Of a stretch of 64,000 bases of DNA, positions 12,341 through 23,930 are shown one piece after another. Within the stretch, counting starts at the first letter, position 1, and each line of letters starts with the position of its first letter. Origin of the DNA: Dicaeum eximium (lineage: Eukaryota > Chordata > Aves > Passeriformes > Dicaeidae); the NCBI GenBank assembly GCA_013396995.1, contig VWZP01002845.1, forward strand, positions 4,562,992 to 4,626,991, in the 5' to 3' direction. Below the pieces are notes generated by a model, which worked only from the letters and a program-made list of their open reading frames with translations, searched no databases and was not told the origin of the DNA. Made by a program: the position numbers and the translations under genes.

Positions 12341-15300
12341 TAATCTTATGTAGGGAGCAGTTTTTGATATTCCTGCAACACCTTTCTGGCAACATTCCCG
12401 CCCTCAAGCAGAGAGGGTGGGCACAGTCTTCCCCTGGCCTGACAGCAAGCAGTACCCTTAGCAACATCTTCAGTGCTTAACTAAGGATCAACACTTCCTG
12501 CAAAATGCCCTCTTCTCTTAATGTGTCCAGGCTGAAAGCTTCAGTGCAACAATGCCATGATCCAGTATGGATTGGCATCCTCAGCTGCCCAGTGTGTCCC
12601 TCCCAGTGACCCTGCACGGTGCTGACCTGACACTGACAGCAGTGGACTGTGAAGCCTCTCCATAAATTCAACTTTTGGATGAATGAGTAAACAAACATCT
12701 GTTCTCTATTTGCAGTTATTGAGACATTCCTGGGGCTGGATGGAGCCCAGCAATAACAGTAATTGCCCACATTAGGATGCCAGGGATATTGGGGTCAGCC
12801 TGACCAACCTGCTGGCTGCAAGAAGCCCTTCCCTGGAGAGGCAGATGAGGACAGAGCAATGAGGAAGAGTGAGGCAATGTTCCTTGCAAAGGCAGCCCTT
12901 TGCCATGCAGCAAAATCCATGGTGAGGGTGTAACAGGGAGATCGGGTGTACTCCACACACACACATTTCATTTCTTGAAATTAAAATCTTAAAAATCGCT
13001 TTTGCTGCTGTGGTGGAAAGCTTTGGTGGCCCCACAGGAGCGCTTCTATGCCTGGAGTGTGGTGACTTGATGGTCTACCACTCGTGGTGGATAAGACCCC
13101 TCTTGCTCAGTGGTGAAGAAGGTCAATGGGAGCCTACTTTGTCCTGCCAGGGCTTCAGTTTGAGGAAATGGGCTTCATCCATTAAAAACAGAGAGGTGGC
13201 AAGCCCAGAGGCAGAGGGACACAGCATCCCCAAAGCAAAGAGAGCAGCTGGTGCTGTTGCTTGCTCTGCTGCTGCCATCCTGCCACATGAAGGCAGCCAG
13301 GGCTGTTGCCAGGGCCCAGCTCCAGAGACACCCCAGCATCGCCTGCACTAAGCAGCTTTCCTTACAGCTCCCTGCGGCACGATCAGCACTGTGGATGAGC
13401 TGAGGCCACCCGTGCGCTGCCGGGACGGGGACCGCCACAGCTGGGGCAGGTTCAGCAGAGCCCTCCCCAGCAGGGTGCTCTGGCAGCTCTGGGCTTGCAC
13501 ACAGCAGGGACACCAGAGCCTGCTGCCCCATATGGTCTGGCCACAGGTCTCTGTTGGCTCTCTTCCTGCTGCCACAACCATGTAATCCCTTCCCAAGCGA
13601 GCCAGGAAAAATCTTGCAGTGGGTGCTTGGTGTATCACATCCTGCCTGAGCTCCATCTGGCCTGGGAATTGGAGGAGGGGGAGCTTAGTCTGCAGCTCCC
13701 TGTGCAGTGCCAAGCTGCCCAGAGACTCCATTGTTACCCTAAATGTCCTTTTTCTGATAGCACTGCCAAGGGGGAACTGCTGAAACATGGACATCTTTTA
13801 TTTCCTTCTTTTATTTTTATGTTTTTGTGGGACATGACTGCCTTGCACTGTGTGCTGTGCATGGCAAATCAATGGGTGTTTTCAGGGCTGTAGGGCAGCG
13901 TGGCAGGGGCATTTTGGGGTTGGCTCTGCAGTGACATGGCTGTTTGTCTGTCTGTGGAGCTGCCTGCAGCCACCTCTGCTATAACAGGCCTTTGGCAGCC
14001 CTGCCACGTCTTAGCTGGACCTGTGGAACTCCAGCCCAGCTCCATCTAAATACGGGCAGTAGAGGCCATAATGGTGGATGAGGAATCATCCTCCTGCCTT
14101 GGCTTTTGTCACTTGCCCTGCCTGGGGACGTGCTTTGTGTCACGGTGTGCAATCCAGCACAGGGCCTGGACCCCATCCCTGCCAGCTGCTAGGACAGCTG
14201 AGAGGGCACGTGCCCCACATCCTGCAGTGAGTCTGGGATGTAGCAATGCCTTGCTTGGGGCTGGGGATGGAGATTCCCCTCCTGCCTCACCTGGACCAGC
14301 ACTCACCTGGCTGTTCCCCACATCTCCTCCCTGGCAGCAGCTCCAGTCCCAGAGCCTGGGCTGGCTTCTGCTGGCATAGCCTGAGGAGGGGACCAAGGGG
14401 CCAAAAGCAGTACCCAGGGGAGGCACCACCAAGCCTGCCAGGCTTAGATACCTGCAGGCCCAGCAGTGGTGCTGGGCACAGTACAACTCCCCATCTCTCA
14501 GAACCGGTGGCTTGTCCCAGCCACATCCTGGCTCCATGCCAGGAAAATGGGGTCATCCCAGCACCCCCAGAGATGCACACCCATGAGCACTTTAGCCATG
14601 AGCATTTTAAGGAGCAAGGGGCCAGATGGCCCCTTTCCACAAGGTGCCTTTGCAGCTTTGAGGGTGTGCGTGACAGACCCAGAGCTTCAATTTCTGCAGG
14701 TACTGAGCCCCACCACCCCTTTAACACAGTCCACAGCTCTGTCACCTGGTGAAATGTCACCTCCAATGGATTATGGCTGTGGCAGTGGTGGAGTGATGTG
14801 CCCTGTGGCTGCCTGTCTGAGGCACAAATTAAGCCATTTAGCAGGGACACAGTCTTCAGATCTGATAAGTGGCTAATTTTGCTTCCAGGGTGGTGTGGCA
14901 GGTTGCACAGGGACAGAGATGGTGTGCTTGTCCCTTCCCTCAGCCAAGCATGCAAATACTAACAACTGGCTAATCTTGGGTGCTCGGTGTAGCCCTGAGG
15001 CATTCCCTATTTGCTTTGCAGCAGCAAACATTCATGACTGACAAGAAAATCTTCCTTTTGATAGTTTTCTCTTTTTTTTTTAACAGCAAACCTTCAACTT
15101 TTCTGAAGGGCCTTGGAAAAGCTAATCCTAACATTTGAGGTTTCACCTACCACCCACCATGCATGTCAGCGGTGGGAACACTGGGTAGTTGGGGTTGGCA
15201 CATACTGGCAGTGTGCTTCCACTTTTTGCCTGCCAGGAAAATATCCCAGACCCCAGAAATATCTCTTGCTAAGGAAAGGAAGAGTGCTAGATAAATGCTG

Positions 15301-17858
15301 AGCACTCAGAAATCACCAATCTTCCTCTAAAAGAGGAAGGCTCGAGTTGTGCCTGGGTGATGGGAAGCACTGCCCCATGCAAGGGGGGACGTGGGTGTCA
15401 CTTTGTGCAGAGACATCTCGTAATGCAAAGGCCAAGCTAATCACCAGCCTGCCACAAAACCAAGAAACCGAAATATTCACTCTGTGGTCTGCTCTGGCTT
15501 CCCTCAGGCTGCCTTGGAGCATCTGTGACACTTGCATCCCACACTGAAATACTGATTTGTTTCTGTCAGGCACTCAGAGTTGGTTCCTTGGTGTCAAGCT
15601 GCCTCGTAAGCCACTGCTTAATTTGGTGTAGGACATGATGGCACACTGCATGGTGGGGCTGGGGTGACATGACCCTGCTGAGGCTGCGTGCATGGCACAG
15701 GGCCTGCGGCACCTTCCTGCTGAGGGAAGGAGTGTTCTGGAAGGTAAAATGCATGAGAGACAAAAAGCAGCTGAGAAAAGCAGCCTGAGACCCTTAAGGA
15801 TCTGTCTGTGCTCCTGGCATCTCCCAGCTCCTGGGTGCCCTGTGCCAAAACCAATCCCAGATGAATGGCGGACTCTTACCTCCACCTGGGGTGTAGCTGG
15901 AAAGTAAATTGGTGAGTTTACCGGGGAAGAGGAGGCATGCTGTGGTCTGTCCCCTCATAGGGCAGTGCTGCTGCTCCCACATGGTTCCTCCTTTCTGTCA
16001 TCCAGCTTAGAGCCATTGCCCCCAGTGTTTTCCTGACTCACCTTCCCAAACCGCCTCCTCCCGCCCTACCTGCACAGAGCTGCAGGGTGAGGGCACGCAT
16101 TCAGCAGAGGTGTGATGCTAATAACAAGGTGCAGGGCAACATAAACAGGAAATCCTGCCACAAGATACCTCCTCAAGCACTTAATCAGGCTTTCAGAGCA
16201 AACTGTCATCCCAAAGAGATGGAGCAACCCCATATCCTCTTATAATGCCAGGTGGGAATGCTGCTGTTGGGGTGACAGAGTACTGTGCCTGGTCCAGCTG
16301 CCTTGCCTTTGGCAGCTGTACCCTCCTGAAAGCAAATATGAGGGGGAGTCAGATGCCTGGCAAATCCAAAGGAGAAAGGTTGACTTGCCAAAATGATTTA
16401 GTCTGTTCAAGGCAGAGTAATAAAGGCTTGTCTGAGTAGCGTCTACTATTAGTGGACGTGTTCCAAAATGGTAGGAGATGTGATAAAAAAAAAAAAAGTG
16501 TTTCCATTTTAATAACTAATTAAGCAGCCTAACTTAGCCAGAGACCACTGCTGTGGAACTGAATCCAAAACCTAAAAGAAATAGTGGTAGCTATAGCCCG
16601 GAGCCTTAGCAGTGAATGACTGATAGAGCAAAAACATCTGTGCCTTGGAGGAAGGTCAGAAAAGGCTGATAGTCCTCTTCCAAACAGAGAAAAACCTCTC
16701 CAGACTGGGAAACAAGACTGTTCCCATTAGACCTGTGCCCCCCAGTCCTTGACAAGCCGGCCAGGGTGGTGGCAGATGCTCTGTCTGCTGCTGTGGTTCA
16801 GGCACATGGCTGTGCATGAGCTGCAGTGGTCCGGCTCAGCACGGAGCCAGGGCGATGCTGTGCTGCCACAAGAGGGGCTGCTGTGCCCCAGCCTGGCCCT
16901 GGCCCTTCCTGTGGTGCTGCTGGGCTATTAAATCATCTGCTAGCTGACAGCTCTCCAGTGTCCTCATGGCTTTGCCTGCAAAGCTGGCTTAATTCCTGGC
17001 CTTGAAACAGGCTGGGAACATGGCATGCATGGAGATTTGCAGTTCTTAGCACGTTTATCGGGGAAAACCTTTTCCATGAAAGTTAGGGTCAGCCCACAGC
17101 CTCCCCCATCATATAATGCTTGCAGAAGCGATGATGTTCACCTGAGTTTCCTGATGTTGCACTGATGCCAGCTTTTTGTCTGCTTTCCTCAGCACAGAGG
17201 GCATCCTGCCTTACCTTGGGGGCTGTTTTTACTGGATTTGTACAAACCCGGTTGCTTGGGTCGCCTTTGCCCTGGTGCTGTGTTTGGCTGAGGTAGGCCA
17301 GTAAGGTAAAAAACTACTCCAGAGAGGAGCAGAGAGGCAGCAAGATGCCCATGCATGTGCATGTCCACAGGGAAGAAGGCTGGAAGCTCAGAGTGTGGTG
17401 CCACATGCTGGGATGCAGCACTGGACCAAGGCATCCCCACAGCAGCAGCCACCGAGAGCATGAGCAGAGACCTCACCCCACCTGGATTTGCATCCAGAAC
17501 TGTGCAGCCAAACCAGGTGGGAAAAAATTGCCTCAACAGGTGCCTTTGACAGAAAAATCTTTTTGTTTTTTTCCCCTGAGAGGTTCCCCAGACAAATCTG
17601 GAAGAACAGAGAGGAGGAGTTTATGCTTAAACAGGCAGTCACCTCCCCAGTGATGGTGTCTTATTTCTCTCTGTGGGCACAGCCGCCAGGCAGAACAATA
17701 AATCTTACACATGCAAGTACTTGGCATAGACCTAAATTCAAATCCCTTTCTGCAACCCTCTCAGCTGCACGCCAGCAGCTCCTATTGCTGCTCCCAGCCT
17801 GCTTATCTGAGCACAGAGTCTTTCCAGGCTGCTGACACCTGTCTGCCTTGGGTCACAC
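12341..17858. other. Unannotated, partly GC-rich sequence
   Basis: No named repeat or gene was recognised. The stretch 13.2-14.8 kb is GC-rich and carries long overlapping open frames on the minus strand (14287-14955, 222 codons; 14109-14537, 142 codons) and on the plus strand (168 codons from 14246). They overlap across strands and have low-complexity, Gly/Pro/Ser/Trp-rich composition, so they are most likely chance. A short A13 run lies at 16485-16497. Confidence 0.4.
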
Positions 17859-18072
17859 ATCACCTAGTTCACCTCTAACCCCACAGCCATGGACAGGGAC
17901 CCTTTCCACTAGACCAGATTGCTCAGATCTCCATCCAACCTGGCCTTTAACACTTACAGGGATAGGGCACCCACAGCTTCTCTGGGCAACCTGTGATAGT
18001 GCCTCACCACCCTCCCAGTAAAGAATTTTTTCATAATATCTAATCCAAACCTAATCTCTTTCAGTTTGATGA
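17859..18072 (-). mobile_element. CR1 LINE 3' fragment (antisense)
   Basis: Reading along the plus strand, the block gives the reverse complement of a CR1 tail in the correct order: an ATCACCTAGTTCA start, GCCATGGACAGGGACC, CCACTAGACCAGATTGCTC, CATCCAACCTGGCCTT, CACAGCTTCTCTGGGCAACC and a TAAAGAATTTTTTC section. It ends near CTCTTTCAGTTTGATG. The terminal short repeat of CR1 (ATTCTATGA type) is not clear at the left edge. The copy is 5'-truncated and non-coding. Confidence 0.88.
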
Positions 18073-19095
18073 TGGAAAGCAATTGAGTGCTGGGAGTAGC
18101 ATGTGCATATTTATTCCAAAATAATCCATGACATGACAGCTGTGGTGTTTTGGGCCCTTGGAGCTGGGATTTGTTCAGCCTTCTCTTCTCCTGACCTCCA
18201 GGCTGCCGGGATAACGCTTCTCTCCTCTTATCTCAGCTGATGCTATCACTTTTCCTCCCATGCCTGAAGACACATGTCATGTGGTAAAATCTCCCTCTGG
18301 GGGAAGCTGCCGTGCCAGCCTGGCTGCCAGCAAGCCTGGCGTGATCCTTTATTTCAAATCAGGGTGGAAAGGGGTCAGGAATAAATGCTTCTCTAGTTTT
18401 TAAAGTACCTTTCATCCAAAAAAGCCAGTACAGTATTCTGCCCTTTGATCTGTATATGAGAGCTGGCAAAGGAAGGTCACAGCTTAAACCCCTCTTAGCA
18501 CAAAGCACAACACTGGGCTTTGTAAAATCTGAATTGTTCCTACGTCCAGTGTGAGTTTGGGCAAGCCCCTCAGCCCGGCACCACTCCGGGGTAAGGGGAC
18601 AAGGTGGGTCCTTGTCAGTAGGGGTTTGCCTTCTTCCCAGAATCTGTCTTGCTGAGTGGGGACAGACTGATTCTGTGAAAGCCACTTGGGAAGCTAGGCA
18701 CTGGTCTGCAGCTGGACACCCAAGTCACTTTAGCAGCCAGCCAGCCTGTTCTGGCACAGAAACAAGTCCCTGGTCATAGGTAGAAGTGTCTGTGTGCCCA
18801 CAAACACACCCTCACGTGTGCACTCCTGTTCTGGTGGCACTGAGGATGCTTTTTCCTCAGACACTGGTATTTTGCTGAGCTCAGATGTCCCTGGCAGAGC
18901 AAGCCTGAGCAGCATTGTGTCTGAGGGAGCCAGGGCTGCCCATCGGAGCTGAAGAGGGAGGAGCAGCAGTTCGGCTTTCTGCTGGTCCATGAGATGAGTA
19001 ATTTGGGCCCTTCCACTCTCTTTACCATCAAAAATAAGGTGGTAAGTAAGCCTTGTAATACCCAGCTTAAAATACAACTCTGCAGTTGAGAAAGG

Positions 19096-19620
19096 AATCA
19101 CAGAATATGCTGGATTGGAAGGGAGCCACAAGGATCATTGAAGTAAACCCTGAGCCTTGCACAGCACCATCCCCAAGAGTCACACCATGTGTCTGAGAGC
19201 ACTGGCTGAACACTTTGTGGACTCTGGCAGGCTTGGTGCTGTGACCACTTCCCTGGGGAGCCTGTTCATGTGCCCAACCAGCCTCTGGGTGAAGAGCCTT
19301 TCTCTAATATCCAATCTAAACCTTCCCTGGCACAGCTTCAGGCCATTCCCTCACATCCTGTCAGTGGTCACCACAGAGAAGAGATCAGTGTCTGTCCCTC
19401 CTTTTCCCCACACAAGGAAGGTGTAACTGCAGTGAGGTCTCCCCTCAGTCTCCTCCAGACTGAACAGACCAAGTGACCTCAGCTACTCCTTTATTGGCTT
19501 CCTCTCAAGGCCCTTCACCGTCTTCGTTGCCCTGCTTTGGATGCTCTACAGTAGCTTAAAATCTTTTTCATATTGCAGTGATCAAAACTTCGCACAGAAT
19601 TCAAGGTGAGGTGAGGACAG
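19096..19620 (-). mobile_element. CR1 LINE fragment, J-like type (antisense)
   Basis: The left end begins with AATCACAGAATATGCTG, a CR1 3' end in reverse complement, and the order of segments follows CR1 for about 520 bases. Landmarks are CTTGGTGCTGTGACCACTTC, CCCTGGGGAGCCTGTTC, GTGAAGAGCCTTTCTCTAAT, CACCACAGAGAAGAGATCAG, GAGGTCTCCCCTCAGTCTCC, CAAGGCCCTTCACC and CTTCGTTGCCCT. The head sequence and these phrases differ from the other CR1 copies here and resemble the CR1-J type of birds; the subfamily call is from memory. It contains the RT C-terminal end and 3'UTR in broken frames. Confidence 0.88.
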
Positions 19621-22600
19621 GTTGCTAAATATACTTCTTACTACTGTTTCTGTGTGTGCCATAATTGCCCTGTGTGTATGTCTGTGACAAACAGGCAAAA
19701 AATGGAAATATAATGCAGGTTCCCTGAGCAGTGTTTAAGGGGGGCATGGGGGCAGAGGTGGGCAGATTGACTCATTACCCACCTAGTGGTCAATAAAACC
19801 TCCTCAGATGTCGAGGCAATGCTCAAACATGCCAAACAGATGAGCTGAGTGGCTTTCTGTGCAATAGAACTTTGGAGAACAGCTGGTCATCTGGGCTCGA
19901 TGCCCCTCTTGTGACACCCAGGTGAGACTCTAGGCCAGGGGCTTGCTCCAGCCTCTTGATTATAAAGGACATGACATTCCAGAGGATTTGGGAGAAGCTC
20001 TGATAAAGGCTGTGCCTGGAGTGAAGACACAGCCCATGACTTGTGAAACCAGCTCTCCTGGCCCTGCCGCAGCAGCTTATCCAGGGGCTGTGCCAGCAGT
20101 CCAGGCTGCAGCTGGTGGGAGCAGGACACAAGACGTGGTCACCTTGTCCTGGATGCTGCGAGCTCCTGCAGAGGAACCTCCTGGTGTTGGGTCTCTCTCC
20201 ATACATTTATATATCCCATGCAAAGTGTGGATACCACTCAGGTTTCTCCCCAGTTCATCACCTCAGGGAGATGTTGATGTCCTTACCTTGGTCCTGGATT
20301 TGTTCTTAATTTGGCAGAAGGAAAAAACAGTAAAAGAGAAAGAATGGGAGTGTGTAGGTCTGGCCTGCTTTTCTCAGCACATCTCCCTCAGCACAGAGGC
20401 TGGAGGCAAAGCCCACCAGCCCCAAGAGCTCAGGACCAGGGGCCGCCTCTAAGCTTGCCCCTTTGCAACAGGACACTGTCATGGAGCAGCTGCCAGGGCC
20501 CTGGATCTGGAGATGGCAGTGCCTTGTGTGCCTGCCACCCACCTGTGCCCAGGCAGGGCTGTCAGGGGAGGAGCAGAAACGCTTTGCTCCCCACCCAGCC
20601 GTGACTCACAGGGCACTGCTCTGCCTGAGCTGCTGTAACCATTTCCACATGCACTCCTGTCTGACCCATTCCTCGGGCAGGTGTCTCCTTGGCAGGTCCC
20701 TGGTGCTCCAGTGACCATTGAAGAGCATCCTGCCCGGCATGGGACTGTGGCTTGTGGACCACTGCGATGTTTCTCTTAATGCCATGTGCCAGCCCTTGCA
20801 CCTGAGCCCCATGGGAATGCTCTGTCACCAGCCATGACAGACAGCACCACCTGCATGGCACAGAAACAAGGCCTGGGTGTTGCAGAGGTACCACTTGATT
20901 TGCCCTGAAAACTACCCCTCTGATCATCCTTTGACCTGTCCAGACAATCATGATGCTATTTTTGCCGCATCGGGATCTGTGCTGCAGCGTCATATGAATA
21001 CAGCCTGTCACCCTGATAGCTCTCTTCCTTCCTAATCTCTCATCACTGTTGTTGTTCATGTGCAAGAGAGTGACTCCTTTCCTGTGACAGAAGAGTGTCA
21101 TGCCTAAAGGATTACTTGCAGGCAACCCACAGGAGATTAATCTTGGCAGCCACAAGTTATTTTGTTTTACACCATGTTCCTTAAACTCACTGTTTTGTCT
21201 TTATAGCACCACAAGAAAGAGACTTCCAGGTTCCCTTTTAGTTTCCTCTGCTACTCTTCAGCAGGTTTGGTGCCTAAAATCCCGTAGGAGTTTGCAGGAG
21301 CTGAGCACTGCTTTGGAGAAGCAGCGGAGACAAGTCAGTGGGAGCCGCCACAAGAGCAGTTTGAGCTTTCACAGAAGCTGTAGGCTCCAAGAGGATATGC
21401 CTAAGTGTCCATGGCTCCAGTTGCTGCCTCAGATGGTCTCTGGGCTGTCTGGTTGTGATCATCATCCCAGAAGCTGTGAGTGAAGCACCCCTGGCATGGC
21501 ACAGCCAAGCTCACCATGCCACCATCTTGCCATCTGCAATTTTCATGGAGATCCACAATGTGGGATCTGTTGGGAGGTGATTCTGGGGTTCAGACGCCTC
21601 AACCTCCCTGCCACTTAAAGCCCCAGCTTACTCCCAGGCCTGCCCCTTTCACATGGTGGTAAGGAGCTGCTGGCATTTGTGCCACGCCGGTGCCAACACC
21701 TTCAGCGTGGCTGCTGGAGCACATGGTGTTGGGAGAATCTCTGTCAGTGGGACAGAAAGGGCTCCCTGGGTTTGTGCTTGGCAGGAGGCTGAGTGGAGCT
21801 CTGGGGCTTTTTCCATCCAACCAGAGCTGCCACATCCCCCTGATACAAAAAGTTTATCTGGAGTAAACACACAGTGCTGGTGGGAACCTGTTGTTTGAAA
21901 GCTGACAGGTTCACTCTGTGTCCCATCAGGGACTGTCTGTTCCCCTGTGGCCGGTGCAGTCCTGTGCCACCTCCTGGGCCAGCTCAACAGAAATGAACCC
22001 ATGAACTGCCTCTGCCTAACCTGGGTCAGAGATGCCCAAATGGGTGATTTTTATCATTTTAATGATGATGGAGATGCAGGGTGGAATTGCCCACGTGGGG
22101 GAGAGCACATTATGCCTGCAAAATAGTATATGCTCTGCTTGAGAAACCCTTGGGTTTCCAAAGAGATTATAGCAGCCAGAAATACCCCTTCCTAAAGAAT
22201 TCAGTGGCCAAGAGCCTTTGGGTGGGAGAGAGAGAATTTAATCTGAATCAGATACCTGAGAGATTTCAAGAAAGAAAAGGAGTGGAAAAGGCTGCTGTGA
22301 GAAGAATTTCCATCCAGTGCAGGCAGCCGGAGGACCTGGGTGTCCTGGGGTGACTTTATAATGCTTGTATCCCCAAATCGTCTGTTCTCTCTATGCTGGA
22401 TGTTGTATTCTCTGCTTTGAAGACTGTCAGAGAGCAAGGGCGGGCAGGAGAAGCAGCACAAGTTTGTTATCAGACTGCCCTCACTCCCCCAAGCGCGGCC
22501 TTGGGTGTGCTGTGCTGCCTTGGCACGGATGAAGCTGAACATGGTGCTTCTGCTTTTTGGTTAGTGTAGTTAGCTAAGACAAAGGAGTTTTCCTTGGACT

Positions 22601-23583
22601 GCTTTTCCATCCGTTTTCTCGGAGCTGTTCGAACCTGCTCTGCCCAGAGACCTGAGGAAGCACCGAGACCTGCACACCCTGCGGCCCGCCGGGGCCCACT
22701 CTGGGCAGCTGTTCCACGCACCAGAGGGATTGATAACAGCCACCACCACAGGAGAGACTGTTCTGAATTTGTCATCTCTTCAGAGGGCAGTTTTTATCAT
22801 CAGGTATCGTTCATTTTGTTTTGTGCTGGGGAGAGCTTTGCCTGTGAAATAAACAGGGTCTTTTCCACTACTCTCTGAGGAAATCTTTTTCCCGAAACGG
22901 TTGGGGGGAGGGGCCGTGTGGATTTCCTTTCTGGAGGGCCCCTTTTGGAGGTCTTCTCCCAAATTTGCCTTAAACCATGACACTGGGGCACAAAAAAGCG
23001 CCAGGAGAGTTTGCAGCAAAGCAGTGGGAATAAAAAAGCTGCTTTGCAGGGAGCTGTACCCCTGGCTTTCCTGGCAAAAGGCCTCATGGAGGGTGGGTGT
23101 CAGGCCTTTTATCTGCAATACCATTGTAGTGATAAGGCTCTGCTTCTTGAGAATACCAGAGATCAAGTGTGGAAATCAAATGAGGGCTTTAAAAAGAAGG
23201 CTTTATTTCAAGCTGAAGAAAATTAAATGGCCACCCTGCCATCCTGAGGGAGCTTTAGCAGCTTTAGAACAGGCAGCTCCAGCTCTCTACTTCCACACAG
23301 CAAAGCAAAATCTGTATTTGATTTGTGTGCAATAAGGGGGCAGACAAGTCCTGTATGAATTTGAAAACTCATAAGGAGAAAAAAAAATCTTATGTTAGGT
23401 TTAGAATAAACAATGTTTAGCTGTGTTTTGCAGTTTGTGTTTTTCTCAGGCATAACCATCAGCAGACTCATCAGACTGAATCATTTCAGAGCTGTGCTTA
23501 AGCCTGCTGCTTTATTCTTTATTGCCATCAGAAGTTAAACAGAAACAACTGTTTCTCTTTACTATTTTTAAAATTTTCTTGTC
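19621..23583. other. Unannotated sequence with a long minus-strand open frame
   Basis: No gene or named repeat was recognised. A 197-codon minus-strand frame (20562-21155) is the longest outside GC-extreme sequence. Its translation is rich in His, Arg, Cys and Trp, and I could not match it to a family. It could be an unrecognised old repeat or chance. A small CpG-richer patch lies at 22.48-22.71 kb, too small and weak to call an island. Confidence 0.35.
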
Positions 23584-23602
23584 TTTTTTTTTTTTTTTTT
23601 TT
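23584..23602. repeat. Poly(T) tract, T19
   Basis: Nineteen consecutive T residues sit immediately to the left of the CR1 fragment that starts at 23611. CR1 ends in a short satellite-like repeat rather than poly(A), so the tract is probably independent of that insertion. Confidence 0.9.
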
Positions 23603-23610
23603 AATGTGTG

Positions 23611-23930
23611 TAATAGAATTGCAGAGTCGCAGGATAATTTCAGAGAGAAGGAACCCAAGCCATGGCCAGCTCCAAAGCTAGACCAGGTCCTCAGGGCTCT
23701 GGTTATGAGTTTTTCCAGGGATGGAGATCCCAGCTCCTCACTGGGCAATCTGTGCCACTGTTTGACCAACTGCATGGCAAAATACTTTCCTTTTAATAAA
23801 CCAGATTTTCCCTTGTTGCAAAGTGTGACCATTGCCTTGGTCTTTTCAGTGTGCATCTCTGGGAAGAGCCTGCCTCTCTCTTCCTTGTAATTCCCTTTAG
23901 GCAATGGACAACAGCACTAGGTCCCCTGCC
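23611..23930 (-). mobile_element. CR1 LINE 3' fragment (antisense), diverged
   Basis: The left edge carries decayed CR1 3' terminal repeats (AGAATTGCAGAGTCGCAGGA) followed by ATTTCAGAGAGAAGGAACC. The order then follows CR1: a CTAGACCAGGTCCTCAGGGC equivalent, TCCAGGGATGGAGATCC, CACTGGGCAATCTGTGCCAC, GAAGAGCCTGCCTCTCTCTT and TTCCCTTTAGGCAATGG, ending about GCACTAGGTCCCC. It is more diverged than the other copies, hence older. Plus-strand and minus-strand open frames across it are shadows. Confidence 0.8.

Noticed and set aside
18951..19046. Plus-strand frame running into a GTAAGTAAG donor at about 19041, considered as a coding exon
   Set aside because: An in-frame stop lies shortly upstream, there is no convincing acceptor, and the peptide resembles nothing known.
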